31,585 nucleotides of DNA from a virus: positions 2,263 to 33,847 of the IMG/VR virus record IMGVR_UViG_3300030117_000686; one strand, written 5' to 3'. Each line of letters starts with the position of its first letter. The first letter of the stretch is position 1. Made by a program: the position numbers and the translations under genes. Positions 4,524 to 11,717 of this stretch are shown here, one piece after another. A model generated the notes under the pieces. It saw only the letters and a list, made by a program, of their open reading frames with translations, made no database searches and was not told the origin of the DNA.

Positions 4524-5790
4524 GCCAAGAGATTTACAGGCGGAGATGCACGAAAGTCTCAAGCGTTGGAATGTGTTAGTCATGCACAGAAGATTTGGCA
4601 AAACTGTGTTTGCTGTTAATCACATGATAAAACATGCGTTGACTTGCCCACTTCCAAGACCAAGAGTTGCGTTAGTAGCTCCTACTTTTACCCAGGCAAA
4701 AAGAATAAGTTGGGATTATGTAAAATATTATGCAGGTGTTATACCAGGCGTTACCTTTAATGAAACTGAACTGCGTGCTGATTTTCCTAATGGTGGAAGG
4801 ATTATGCTTTTATCTGGAGAAAACCCTGATGCTTTAAGAGGTATTTATTTAGATTTATGTGTATTTGATGAGTATGGCATGCAAAACCCTAGAGTATGGG
4901 GGGAGGTTGTAAGACCAGCACTATCGGACAGAGAGGGTGCGGCTATATTTTTAGGTACACCAGCAGGTCATAATCATTTTTTTGAAATACTGCAACAGGC
5001 AAAAGAGCAAAGTGAAGAAGGTTCAGACCAATGGTATTGGCGTATAGCAAAAGCAAGTGATACTGGATATGTTAAGGAAATGGAATTAGACGCTGCAAGA
5101 TTGCAAATGACACCAGAACAGTTTGAACAAGAGTATGAATGTAGTTTTACCGCAGCGATAATTGGTGCTTACTATGGGAAGTTATTAACAGATGCAGAAG
5201 ATAACGGAAAGATTACAAGGGTGCCGTATGACCCTGCCCTACCAGTTCATACAGCTTGGGATTTAGGAATTAATGATTCAACAGCAATTTGGTTTGCACA
5301 GGTTTATAGAGGAGGTGCGGTTAATGTTATTGACTATTATGAAAATAGTGGGGTTGGACTTGACCATTATGCAGAAGTATTGCGAAAAAAAGATTATCAT
5401 TGGGGAGATCATTTGGCACCGCATGATATTGAAGTTAGAGAACTGGGTTCAGGGAAATCAAGATTAGAAACGGCTTTTAGTTTAGGTATTCGTTTTAGGG
5501 TTATTCCAAGAATGAAGATAGCGGATGGTATTAACGCTGCAAGAATGATGTTACCTAAATGTTATTTTGATAGAGACAAATGTTCAGAGGGTTTGGAGAT
5601 GCTACGGCAATACAGACAAGAGTGGGATGAAAGAAAAAAAATATTTAGAGACCAACCAAGACATGATTTCACATCTCACGCTGCGGATGCTTTTCGTTAT
5701 TTAGCTGTTGGATTAGAAAACAGAACGACTATGACAAAAGCACCACAAACTGTTGCCGTTAATGAGTATAATCCATTTGCAATGCAATGA
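4498..5790 (+). CDS. terL: terminase large subunit
   Basis: A 430-residue packaging ATPase and nuclease. Walker A is MHRRFGKT (residues 29-36), Walker B is LCVFDE (120-125), and the coupling motif FLGTPAG lies near 151-157. The C-terminal RNase H-like nuclease shows AWDLGINDS with D255 and D260, and a late HAADAFRY with D397; together these supply the acidic metal-binding residues. Length is typical for the short podovirus-type TerL. It overlaps terS at its start and the acyltransferase-like gene at its stop (ATGA). It docks on the portal and cuts concatemeric DNA; the packaging mode (cos, pac or terminal repeats) cannot be told from the sequence here. Confidence 0.97.
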   Translation: MAQVKIPYKPRDLQAEMHESLKRWNVLVMHRRFGKTVFAVNHMIKHALTCPLPRPRVALVAPTFTQAKRISWDYVKYYAGVIPGVTFNETELRADFPNGGRIMLLSGENPDALRGIYLDLCVFDEYGMQNPRVWGEVVRPALSDREGAAIFLGTPAGHNHFFEILQQAKEQSEEGSDQWYWRIAKASDTGYVKEMELDAARLQMTPEQFEQEYECSFTAAIIGAYYGKLLTDAEDNGKITRVPYDPALPVHTAWDLGINDSTAIWFAQVYRGGAVNVIDYYENSGVGLDHYAEVLRKKDYHWGDHLAPHDIEVRELGSGKSRLETAFSLGIRFRVIPRMKIADGINAARMMLPKCYFDRDKCSEGLEMLRQYRQEWDERKKIFRDQPRHDFTSHAADAFRYLAVGLENRTTMTKAPQTVAVNEYNPFAMQ

Positions 5791-6182
5791 AAGATTTGCG
5801 TGATGCTTTAAAAATAATGCAGACAAGTGCTATTCATAAAACTTGGGGTCCAGAGGAAATAAACAGATGTATTGTAACACCATTAGAATTAAGCCAGTAT
5901 AGTATTATAACTGAAAATAATGAGCCAGTTGTGTTTGGCACATGGGGATTTCCTACAGAAAAACATATAGAAGAATATTTAGAAACACAAAAATTTCCGA
6001 TTGAAGGTTACAAAAGTCAAGGAAAAGACGTTTGGATGATTGATTTTATTTCAAAAAAAGATTATACCTTTAAAGGTGTTAGATATTTTAAGTATTTATT
6101 AGATAACAAAGGTTATAACAAAGCGTTTTGGTTTAGGGTTAATAATTTAAAAATATCTTGGCATAAATGGAAAGGAAAATAA
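5787..6182 (+). CDS. HlyC/RTX-type toxin-activating lysine acyltransferase homologue
   Basis: A 131-residue protein. Compared from memory with E. coli HlyC, the match runs in order: SAIHKTW (HlyC SPLHRNW), LSQYSIITENNEPV (NQYVLLTRDNYPV), GTWGF, EEYL, a YKSQGKDVW segment (DWTSGDRKW) and WMIDFIS (WFIDWIA). His17 and Asp86 correspond to the catalytic His23 and Asp92 of HlyC, with the same 69-residue spacing. HlyC moves fatty acyl groups from acyl carrier protein to toxin lysines. No RTX toxin is visible here, so the substrate would differ; a virion, phage or host protein is possible. It is shorter than HlyC (170 residues). ATGA overlap with terL places it in the late operon. Catalytic activity is inference. 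Confidence 0.8.
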   Translation: MKDLRDALKIMQTSAIHKTWGPEEINRCIVTPLELSQYSIITENNEPVVFGTWGFPTEKHIEEYLETQKFPIEGYKSQGKDVWMIDFISKKDYTFKGVRYFKYLLDNKGYNKAFWFRVNNLKISWHKWKGK

Positions 6183-6183
6183 T

Positions 6184-6582
6184 ATGGGTGGCTCTCCAAA
6201 AATTATAAGAAAACTTACACGAATACCTGGAAAAATTGTGAAGGCAGTTGATAAAACTATTATAGAACCGCTAGAAAAACCTGTTAAAAAAACAATTAAT
6301 GTTGTTGAAAAAGTTGGTGCAGAAGTTGTGGAACCATTTGAAAAGCCAGTAAAAAAACTTGTGCAGGAAGTAAAGGAAACTGTAACAGGAACAGATAAAG
6401 AAGATTATAGGGTTCCAGAACAACCAGCTACAACACCAGAAGTAACACCAGAAATAGTGCCAGATGATACAATTACCACACGATACGCAAGAAGAAGAAG
6501 TAAAAGGTTGGGTCAAGCAGCAACAATTATAGAAGGTTATGGCGTTGTGCAAAGACCAAAATCAGAAAAAGCTATTACATAG
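6184..6582 (+). CDS. hypothetical basic virion-region protein
   Basis: A 132-residue protein with an internal repeat: IIEPLEKPVKKTINVVEKV and VVEPFEKPVKKLVQEVKET (about residues 26-67) are near copies. A proline/threonine-rich acidic linker (77-95) follows, then a basic tail with YARRRSKRLGQAATIIEGYG. The ending resembles that of the next gene (RRGRGSTIVAGGLG), suggesting a shared interaction motif. AAAGGA precedes the ATG. The position between terminase and portal is typical of small, poorly characterised head-associated proteins in marine podoviruses. The function is unknown. Confidence 0.7.
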   Translation: MGGSPKIIRKLTRIPGKIVKAVDKTIIEPLEKPVKKTINVVEKVGAEVVEPFEKPVKKLVQEVKETVTGTDKEDYRVPEQPATTPEVTPEIVPDDTITTRYARRRSKRLGQAATIIEGYGVVQRPKSEKAIT

Positions 6583-6591
6583 GAGTTTGTT

Positions 6592-6813
6592 ATGTCATTT
6601 TTGAAGCCTAAAGTTTATGTTCCACCACCGCCACCACCACCAGAGGAGCCAAGTCAAACAGACTACGAAACAGCTACAGCGTTAGCACAAGAAGCAGAAA
6701 CGGCAGAAAGAAAAAAACGCAGAGGTAGAGGTAGTACAATAGTTGCTGGTGGATTGGGAGAAACATCTACTAGTATGAGTAGCACAGGTGGTACACCAAC
6801 TTTATTAGGGTAA
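6592..6813 (+). CDS. hypothetical proline-rich virion-region protein
   Basis: A 73-residue protein with a run of seven prolines near residues 11-17, an alanine/glutamate-rich helix (TATALAQEAETAERKK), a basic KKRRGRG patch and a Gly/Ser/Thr-rich end finishing TPTLLG. AGGAG seven bases before the ATG supports the start. Short proteins with a poly-Pro start and an R-rich, ...LLG end are often seen next to portal genes in marine phages; their role is not established. It shares a TI(I/V)xGxG motif with the upstream gene. Confidence 0.7.
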   Translation: MSFLKPKVYVPPPPPPPEEPSQTDYETATALAQEAETAERKKRRGRGSTIVAGGLGETSTSMSSTGGTPTLLG

Positions 6814-6817
6814 GAAT

Positions 6818-8413
6818 ATGATGGATGTAAAAGATATAGTCGCTAGATTTGAGCACATAGAAGGTCAGCGTGATAATTGGAACAACCATTATCAAGAACT
6901 TGCGGATTATATGTTGCCAAGAAAAGCCGATATAGTCAAAAAAAGAAGTCGTGGCGAAAAAAAGATGGAGCTTATCTTTGATGGCACAGCTTTACAATCA
7001 GTAGATTTACTTTCCAGTTCATTACATGGGATGCTCACATCAGGTGCAAGTGCTTGGTTTCATTTAACAATGAAGGATGAAGAACTTGGTAGAGATGAAG
7101 AAGTACAAAGATGGTTAGAAGATAGTTCGCAACGAATGATGCGTGCCTTTACAATGTCAAACTTTGAAACTGAAGTGCATGAGATGTATGTAGATTTAGT
7201 TGTTTTTGGTACAGGATGTATGTTTGTAGAAATGGAAAACAATACATTAAGGTTTTCAACACGCCATGTATCTGAATTTTATGTAGCAGAGGACCAGTAT
7301 GGCATTGTAGATACAGTATTTAGAAAATATGAATTATCAGCAAGACAAGCTGTGCAAAGGTTTGGGATAGACAATGTTGGAACATTTATACAAAGAACAT
7401 TTAAAACAAAACCTGATGAAGAAGTTACAATTTTACATGCGGTGATGCCACGAAAAGACAGAGACCCAAGTAAAAAAGATAATAAAAACATGCCGTTTGC
7501 TTCTATGTATATTTGCATGGAAACAAAAATGATAATTGCTGAAAGTGGTTTTCAGGAATTGCCTTATGTAGTTCCACGCTTCCTCAAGGCAACAGGGGAA
7601 GTCATGGGTAGATCGCCTGCTATGGTTGCGTTGCCAGATGTAAAAATGTTAAATTTAATGTCTAAAACAATTATTCAAGCTGCACAGAAAATGATAGACC
7701 CACCTCTATTAGTTCCTGATGACGGATTCCTCCTCCCTATCAGAACGCAGCCAGGCGGTCTAAACTTTTATAGGTCTGGTTCAAGAGATACAATAACGCC
7801 ATTAAACACAGGTGCTAATATACCGATTGGGTTACAAATGGAAGAACAAAGAAGGCAAGCAATTCGTGCAGCATTTTTTGTAGACCAGTTGTTAAGTGGC
7901 ACAACGCCAAATATGACCGCTACAGAAGTTATACAAAGACAAGAAGAAAGAATGAGAGTAATAGGTCCTGTTCTTGGTAGGTTGATGAATGAAATGTTAA
8001 GACCTTTAATAGACAGGGCGTTTGCATTAATGTTACGAGCAGAAATGTTATCAGTTCCACCAGAGGTGTTGCAAGGCGTAGATGTAGATATAGAATATGT
8101 ATCACCACTTGCAAGGGCACAAAAATCAAGTTCAGTAAACGGAGTTATTAGGGCGTTAGAAATATTAATGCCATTAGCACAAAGTTTACCAGTAGGAGAC
8201 CATATTAATCCAGATGGATTGGTTAATTATCTAACTGAATCTTTAGGGGTTCCAAAGAAGGTATTAAAACCACAATCAGCTATTGATGAAGAAAGAGAAG
8301 AAAGAGCAGCTATGCAACAAGAGCAGATGGAAAGACAGATGGAGCAAGAGGATGTTGCTACTGCTGGTCAGGCAGCACAGGCAGTAAGGATGGTTGGTGC
8401 AAATGAGCAATGA
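6818..8413 (+). CDS. portal (head-to-tail connector) protein
   Basis: A 531-residue portal of the T7-type head-to-tail connecting family. Evidence: N-terminal RDNWNNHYQELADYMLPRKA, then FDGTALQSVDLLSSSLHGML, SAWFHLT, and FNTEV-like NFETEVHEMYVDLVVFGTG. The C-terminal half has TATEVIQRQEERMRVIGPVLGRLMNEML, all in the family's usual order. The last 40 residues are Glu/Gln-rich. Twelve copies would form the ring through which DNA enters and leaves the head, contacting TerL during packaging and the tail adaptor (11120-11716) afterwards. Two adjacent ATGs (6818, 6821) are possible starts; neither has a strong ribosome binding site. It overlaps the next gene. Confidence 0.95.
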   Translation: MMDVKDIVARFEHIEGQRDNWNNHYQELADYMLPRKADIVKKRSRGEKKMELIFDGTALQSVDLLSSSLHGMLTSGASAWFHLTMKDEELGRDEEVQRWLEDSSQRMMRAFTMSNFETEVHEMYVDLVVFGTGCMFVEMENNTLRFSTRHVSEFYVAEDQYGIVDTVFRKYELSARQAVQRFGIDNVGTFIQRTFKTKPDEEVTILHAVMPRKDRDPSKKDNKNMPFASMYICMETKMIIAESGFQELPYVVPRFLKATGEVMGRSPAMVALPDVKMLNLMSKTIIQAAQKMIDPPLLVPDDGFLLPIRTQPGGLNFYRSGSRDTITPLNTGANIPIGLQMEEQRRQAIRAAFFVDQLLSGTTPNMTATEVIQRQEERMRVIGPVLGRLMNEMLRPLIDRAFALMLRAEMLSVPPEVLQGVDVDIEYVSPLARAQKSSSVNGVIRALEILMPLAQSLPVGDHINPDGLVNYLTESLGVPKKVLKPQSAIDEEREERAAMQQEQMERQMEQEDVATAGQAAQAVRMVGANEQ

Positions 8414-8630
8414 GAATATGACACAACTTAAAGTAATGTATAGGGATGTGTTTAAAGACCATGCTGGTAAAAAGGTTTTAGAGGATTTGGAGATACGCTG
8501 TAACTGGCGTGCTTCAAGTTATGTAGCAGGAGATGCCAACGCTACAGCTTTTGAAGAAGGTAAAAGGGCAGTAATCTTACATATTTATAACATGATGAAA
8601 GAGGAAGAAAATGTCAGAACAAGTAGCTGA
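8403..8630 (+). CDS. Bbp19-like phage structural protein
   Basis: A 75-residue protein with the pattern of the Bbp19 family: YRDVFKDHAGKKVLEDLE, then CNWRASSYVAGDANATAFEEGKR (in two parts here) and VILHIYNMM. The GD...ATAF-EGKR block is the most diagnostic. The family is found in podoviruses between portal and scaffold genes; its role in the virion is not well defined. An in-frame ATG at 8394 would add three residues. It overlaps the portal gene by 11 bases and the scaffold gene by 20, indicating coupled translation. Confidence 0.75.
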   Translation: MSNENMTQLKVMYRDVFKDHAGKKVLEDLEIRCNWRASSYVAGDANATAFEEGKRAVILHIYNMMKEEENVRTSS

Positions 8631-9456
8631 ACAGGTAGACCAACCGACCCAGCCATCTGTGTTGGAAACTCCAGCAGAGGTAGCTCAAGGTGGTTCTGGT
8701 AACAGTTTTATGGAAATGATACCAGAAGAATTAAGAGAACATCCAAGTTTATCGCCAATAAAAGATGTTGGTAATTTGGCAAGAAGTTATGTAAACGCAC
8801 AAAAATTAATTGGTGCAGACAAAATTCCACTACCAAAAAATCCAACAGATGAGGAATTAGATAACATTTACAATAAGTTAGGCAGACCAGAGACCGCAAG
8901 TGGTTATGATTTGCCTGTTGATGGCAATGTTATTACAGAAGAAATAGCCACACAATATGCAGATATTGCACATACTTTGCGATTAACTCCACAACAAGCA
9001 CAGGGCGTTTTAGATTATTACAAAAGCACAGTAGCTCAAACACAGGAAGGGTTGCAACAGGAAGCAGAAAAACAAGCAGAAAAAACTGCGTTAGAGTTGC
9101 AAAAAGAGTGGGGTAATGAGTTTGAATCTAAAGTAACATTAGCAAAAGATGTTGTGGAGCAATTTGGTAATACAGAATTATTGCAAATGAAATTAGAAGA
9201 TGGAACCTTAATAGGTAATCATCCATCTTTTATTAAAGCATTTGCTGCTATGGGCGATTTTAAGAAAACTGTTACAAGCGAAGATACAGTTTCAGATAGC
9301 ACAAAGAATGTAAACTTTACACCAGCTATGGCACAACAGGAAATAGATAGTATTATGAATGACAAACAACACGCTTATTGGAATAGGAAAGACCCTATTG
9401 GCAGACAGCGTGCTGTTGAACGCATGCAAGAATTGATGGGATTAGTTCATGGTTAA
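8611..9456 (+). CDS. capsid assembly scaffolding protein
   Basis: A 281-residue acidic, Gln/Glu-rich protein directly before the capsid gene. It has a disordered N-terminus (1-30), a MIPEELREHPSL segment, a LARSYVNAQKLIG helix near 55-70, and the LGRPETASGYDLP motif common to podovirus scaffolds (about 90-105). A long helical region with alternating Glu, Gln and Lys follows (125-200), and a C-terminus with WNRKDPIGRQRAVERMQELM. It would template procapsid assembly and then leave. GAGGAAG precedes the ATG. Confidence 0.9.
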   Translation: MSEQVAEQVDQPTQPSVLETPAEVAQGGSGNSFMEMIPEELREHPSLSPIKDVGNLARSYVNAQKLIGADKIPLPKNPTDEELDNIYNKLGRPETASGYDLPVDGNVITEEIATQYADIAHTLRLTPQQAQGVLDYYKSTVAQTQEGLQQEAEKQAEKTALELQKEWGNEFESKVTLAKDVVEQFGNTELLQMKLEDGTLIGNHPSFIKAFAAMGDFKKTVTSEDTVSDSTKNVNFTPAMAQQEIDSIMNDKQHAYWNRKDPIGRQRAVERMQELMGLVHG

Positions 9457-9661
9457 TGAAGTAAAACCAGAAAAAGAAATTCGTTTAGAATGTTTACGGC
9501 TTGCCGTTGAATTTGGAACGCAAAGAGATTTATTGCATCCAGAACGACTTGCTGATATATATTATAAATGGGTAACACAGGGTAGCTTGGAAACAAGTCC
9601 TAAAGACAATCGGATAGACGATAGCTTTAAGACAGCTAAAAAGACTAGGAGTGTCCGTTAA
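9449..9661 (+). CDS. hypothetical small protein between scaffold and capsid
   Basis: A 70-residue protein. The N-terminal half is helical (KEIRLECLRLAVEFGTQRDLL, in two parts), followed by HPERLADIYYKWVTQG and a basic, disordered tail. This LECLRLA...PERLADIYYKW layout recurs in small proteins next to podovirus capsid genes; no function is known to me. It overlaps the scaffold stop by eight bases. The gap that follows (9662-9711) carries the capsid gene's strong ribosome binding site. Confidence 0.7.
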   Translation: MVNEVKPEKEIRLECLRLAVEFGTQRDLLHPERLADIYYKWVTQGSLETSPKDNRIDDSFKTAKKTRSVR

Positions 9662-9711
9662 AGGGTAGCACGCTGTAAAATTCAAATGTAACTTTATTAA
9701 GGGAGACAATT

Positions 9712-10575
9712 ATGTCAACTTCAGTAACTACAGCATTTGTCCAACAGTATTCTGCGAATGTGCAGATGCTATCTCAACAAATGGGAAGCCGTTTGAGAGA
9801 TGCAGTTCGTGTAGAAAACATTACTGGGAAAAATGCTTTTTTTGACCAAGTTGGTGTTGCAACAGCACAGTTGCGTACTAGCAGACATGCCGACACTCCA
9901 CAGATAGATACACCTCACGCAAGGCGTAGAGTAAGTCTAGCTGATTACGAGTATGCGGATTTAATAGACGACCAAGACAAAGTAAAAATGTTAATTGACC
10001 CAACATCTAGCTATGCTATGGCTGCGGCTTCAGCAATGGGTAGAGCAATGGATGATGTTATCATTACAGCAGCTCTTGGAACTGCCTACACAGGCGAAAC
10101 AGGTTCAACTTCAACATCATTTTCATCTGATAATCAGATTGCAAATGGAAGTGCAGATATGTCAGTCGCTAAACTAATACAAGCTAAAAAGTTATTAGAT
10201 TTAGGAGATGTTGACCCATCTATACCGAGATATATTGCGGTTGGTCCTAATCAGATTGAAGCATTACTTAATACTACTTCAGTAACAAGTTCTGATTTCA
10301 ATACAGTAAAAGCTCTAGTTCAAGGTGAAGTAGACACCTTCATGGGTTTTAAATTTATCGTGTCAAACAGATTGTCAAAGTCAGGCAATATTCGTTCATG
10401 TTTTGCATGGGCGGAAGATGGTTTAGCTTTAGGAATTGGCAAAGACATTAATGCAAGAATAGATGAGAGAGCAGACAAAGGTTACTCAACTCAAGTTTAT
10501 TACTGCATGAGTGTAGGTGCTACTCGTATGGAAGAAGCTAAAATTGTCCAGATTGACTGTGATGAATCAGCGTAA
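9712..10575 (+). CDS. major capsid protein
   Basis: A 287-residue capsid protein of the podovirus type, expected to have the HK97 fold. Typical features in order: FVQQYSANVQMLSQQMGSRL at the N-terminus; HADTPQIDTPHARRRVSLADYEYADLIDDQDK; IDPTSSYAMAAASAMGRAMDD; AKKLLDLGDVD and an IAVGPNQIEALL segment; then MGFKFIVSNRL and a C-terminal GYSTQVYYCMSVGATRMEEAKIVQIDCD. The AAGGGAG site before the ATG is the strongest in the region, as expected for the most abundant protein. It is separated from the previous gene by about 50 bases. Neighbours are scaffold upstream and a decoration-like protein downstream. Confidence 0.93.
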   Translation: MSTSVTTAFVQQYSANVQMLSQQMGSRLRDAVRVENITGKNAFFDQVGVATAQLRTSRHADTPQIDTPHARRRVSLADYEYADLIDDQDKVKMLIDPTSSYAMAAASAMGRAMDDVIITAALGTAYTGETGSTSTSFSSDNQIANGSADMSVAKLIQAKKLLDLGDVDPSIPRYIAVGPNQIEALLNTTSVTSSDFNTVKALVQGEVDTFMGFKFIVSNRLSKSGNIRSCFAWAEDGLALGIGKDINARIDERADKGYSTQVYYCMSVGATRMEEAKIVQIDCDESA

Positions 10576-10588
10576 GGGAGAGTGAAAT

Positions 10589-11071
10589 ATGACTACTAAA
10601 AACTCTACACTTGTATCTAACTTTGAAGCTAGTCCTCAAGTTGCAAGTGATGCTCACGAGCTACATGGCGTATTGCGTGTTGCTCAAGGCACTATAGCTC
10701 TAGCGGCTGGTGATAGCACAGATGATGATATTGTCATGCTTGCACCAATACCAAGTAACGCATCTATAACTGCACTACAAGTTGCAGCAGATGGGTTAGG
10801 CGGAAGTTGCACATTCAATGTAGGTTTGTATCAAACAGACGGAACTGTTGTAGATGAGGATTATTACGCCACATCTGTAGCAGATGGCACAACAGCAGTA
10901 GCAGATTTAAGAACTGAAGCAGCTAATATTAACACTATTGGCAATCAGCTTTGGCAAGATGCTGGTGCGAGTACCGATCCAGGTGGCTACTACTATGTTG
11001 CAGTAACTTTTAATGCGACTGGTGGAACATTAGGTGATATGTCTTTTATCATACACTATGTTGTAAACTAA
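10589..11071 (+). CDS. putative head decoration or cement protein
   Basis: A 160-residue, beta-rich, Ala/Gly/Thr/Asp-rich protein with low Lys/Arg content. It begins MTTKNSTLVSNFEASPQV and contains IVMLAPIPSNASITALQVAAD, FNVGLYQTDGTVVDEDYY and YYYVAVTFNATGGTLGDMSF, all strand-like. Its place right after the capsid gene, the AAGGGAG site and the composition fit a capsid surface protein; this is inference from position and composition, not a family match. A hairpin follows the stop. Confidence 0.65.
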   Translation: MTTKNSTLVSNFEASPQVASDAHELHGVLRVAQGTIALAAGDSTDDDIVMLAPIPSNASITALQVAADGLGGSCTFNVGLYQTDGTVVDEDYYATSVADGTTAVADLRTEAANINTIGNQLWQDAGASTDPGGYYYVAVTFNATGGTLGDMSFIIHYVVN

Positions 11072-11079
11072 AATTAGTT

Positions 11080-11101
11080 AGGAGCAGTTAATTCTGCTCC
11101 T
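11080..11101 (+). terminator. hairpin after capsid cluster, partial terminator or processing site
   Basis: AGGAGCAG (11080-11087) pairs with CTGCTCCT (11094-11101) around a six-base TTAATT loop. The sequence after it, TACTTTCAGG, has only a weak U-tract, so it probably lets part of transcription through or protects the 3' end of the abundant capsid message. The next gene's ribosome binding site (CAGGAG) follows a few bases on. Confidence 0.55.
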
Positions 11102-11119
11102 TACTTTCAGGAGTTTAAA

Positions 11120-11716
11120 ATGCCATCAGTTGTAGATATTTGTAACGAAGCAATGGATTTATTAGGTGCAGCAACGATTACAGCACTTACAGAAAATTCA
11201 AAAGAAGCACGATTATGTAACAGAAGATTCGAAACAGTAAGAGATGCTGTTTTTAGAGCACACACATGGAATGTTTCTATTCAAAGAGCATCATTAGCAG
11301 TAGACACAGCAACTCCTGCTTTTGGATTTGCTTATCAATTTAGTTTACCAACCGATCCTTATTGTTTAAGAGTTGTTTCTTTTTGGAACTCAAATGTAAA
11401 CAATGATGTAGCTGCTTATGACAGCAATGTCATGTTTAAGATTGAGGGTAGAAAAGTTTTATCTAACGAGGGAACTTGTAGTATTATTTATATTGCCAGA
11501 ATAACAGATACAGAGCAGTATGACCCTTTGTTAAGTAGTACCATAGCACATAGGTTAGCGTCAGAAACCGCTTATGCTATTACTGGTAGTAATTCTTTAG
11601 CACAGTCAATGTATGCTTTATATCAAGCAAGGTTAAGTGAAGCAAGAAGCATGGATGCACTAGAGGGTTATCCAGAACAATTACAGGCGGACACCTACAC
11701 AAACGCAAGGTTGTAA
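11120..11716 (+). CDS. tail tubular protein A-like adaptor
   Basis: A 198-residue protein of the T7 gp11-type adaptor family. It opens VVDICNEAMDLLGAATITAL, then has ENSKEARLCNRRFETVRDAVFRAHTW, a hallmark of this family (repeated cycles of small helical proteins joining portal to tail). Later comes FAYQFSLPTDPYCLRVVSFW and a C-terminal LASETAYAITGSNSLAQSMY helix. It would form a ring between portal and nozzle. CAGGAG precedes the ATG. The order adaptor then nozzle is that of T7-like phages. Confidence 0.88.
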   Translation: MPSVVDICNEAMDLLGAATITALTENSKEARLCNRRFETVRDAVFRAHTWNVSIQRASLAVDTATPAFGFAYQFSLPTDPYCLRVVSFWNSNVNNDVAAYDSNVMFKIEGRKVLSNEGTCSIIYIARITDTEQYDPLLSSTIAHRLASETAYAITGSNSLAQSMYALYQARLSEARSMDALEGYPEQLQADTYTNARL

Positions 11717-11717
11717 A

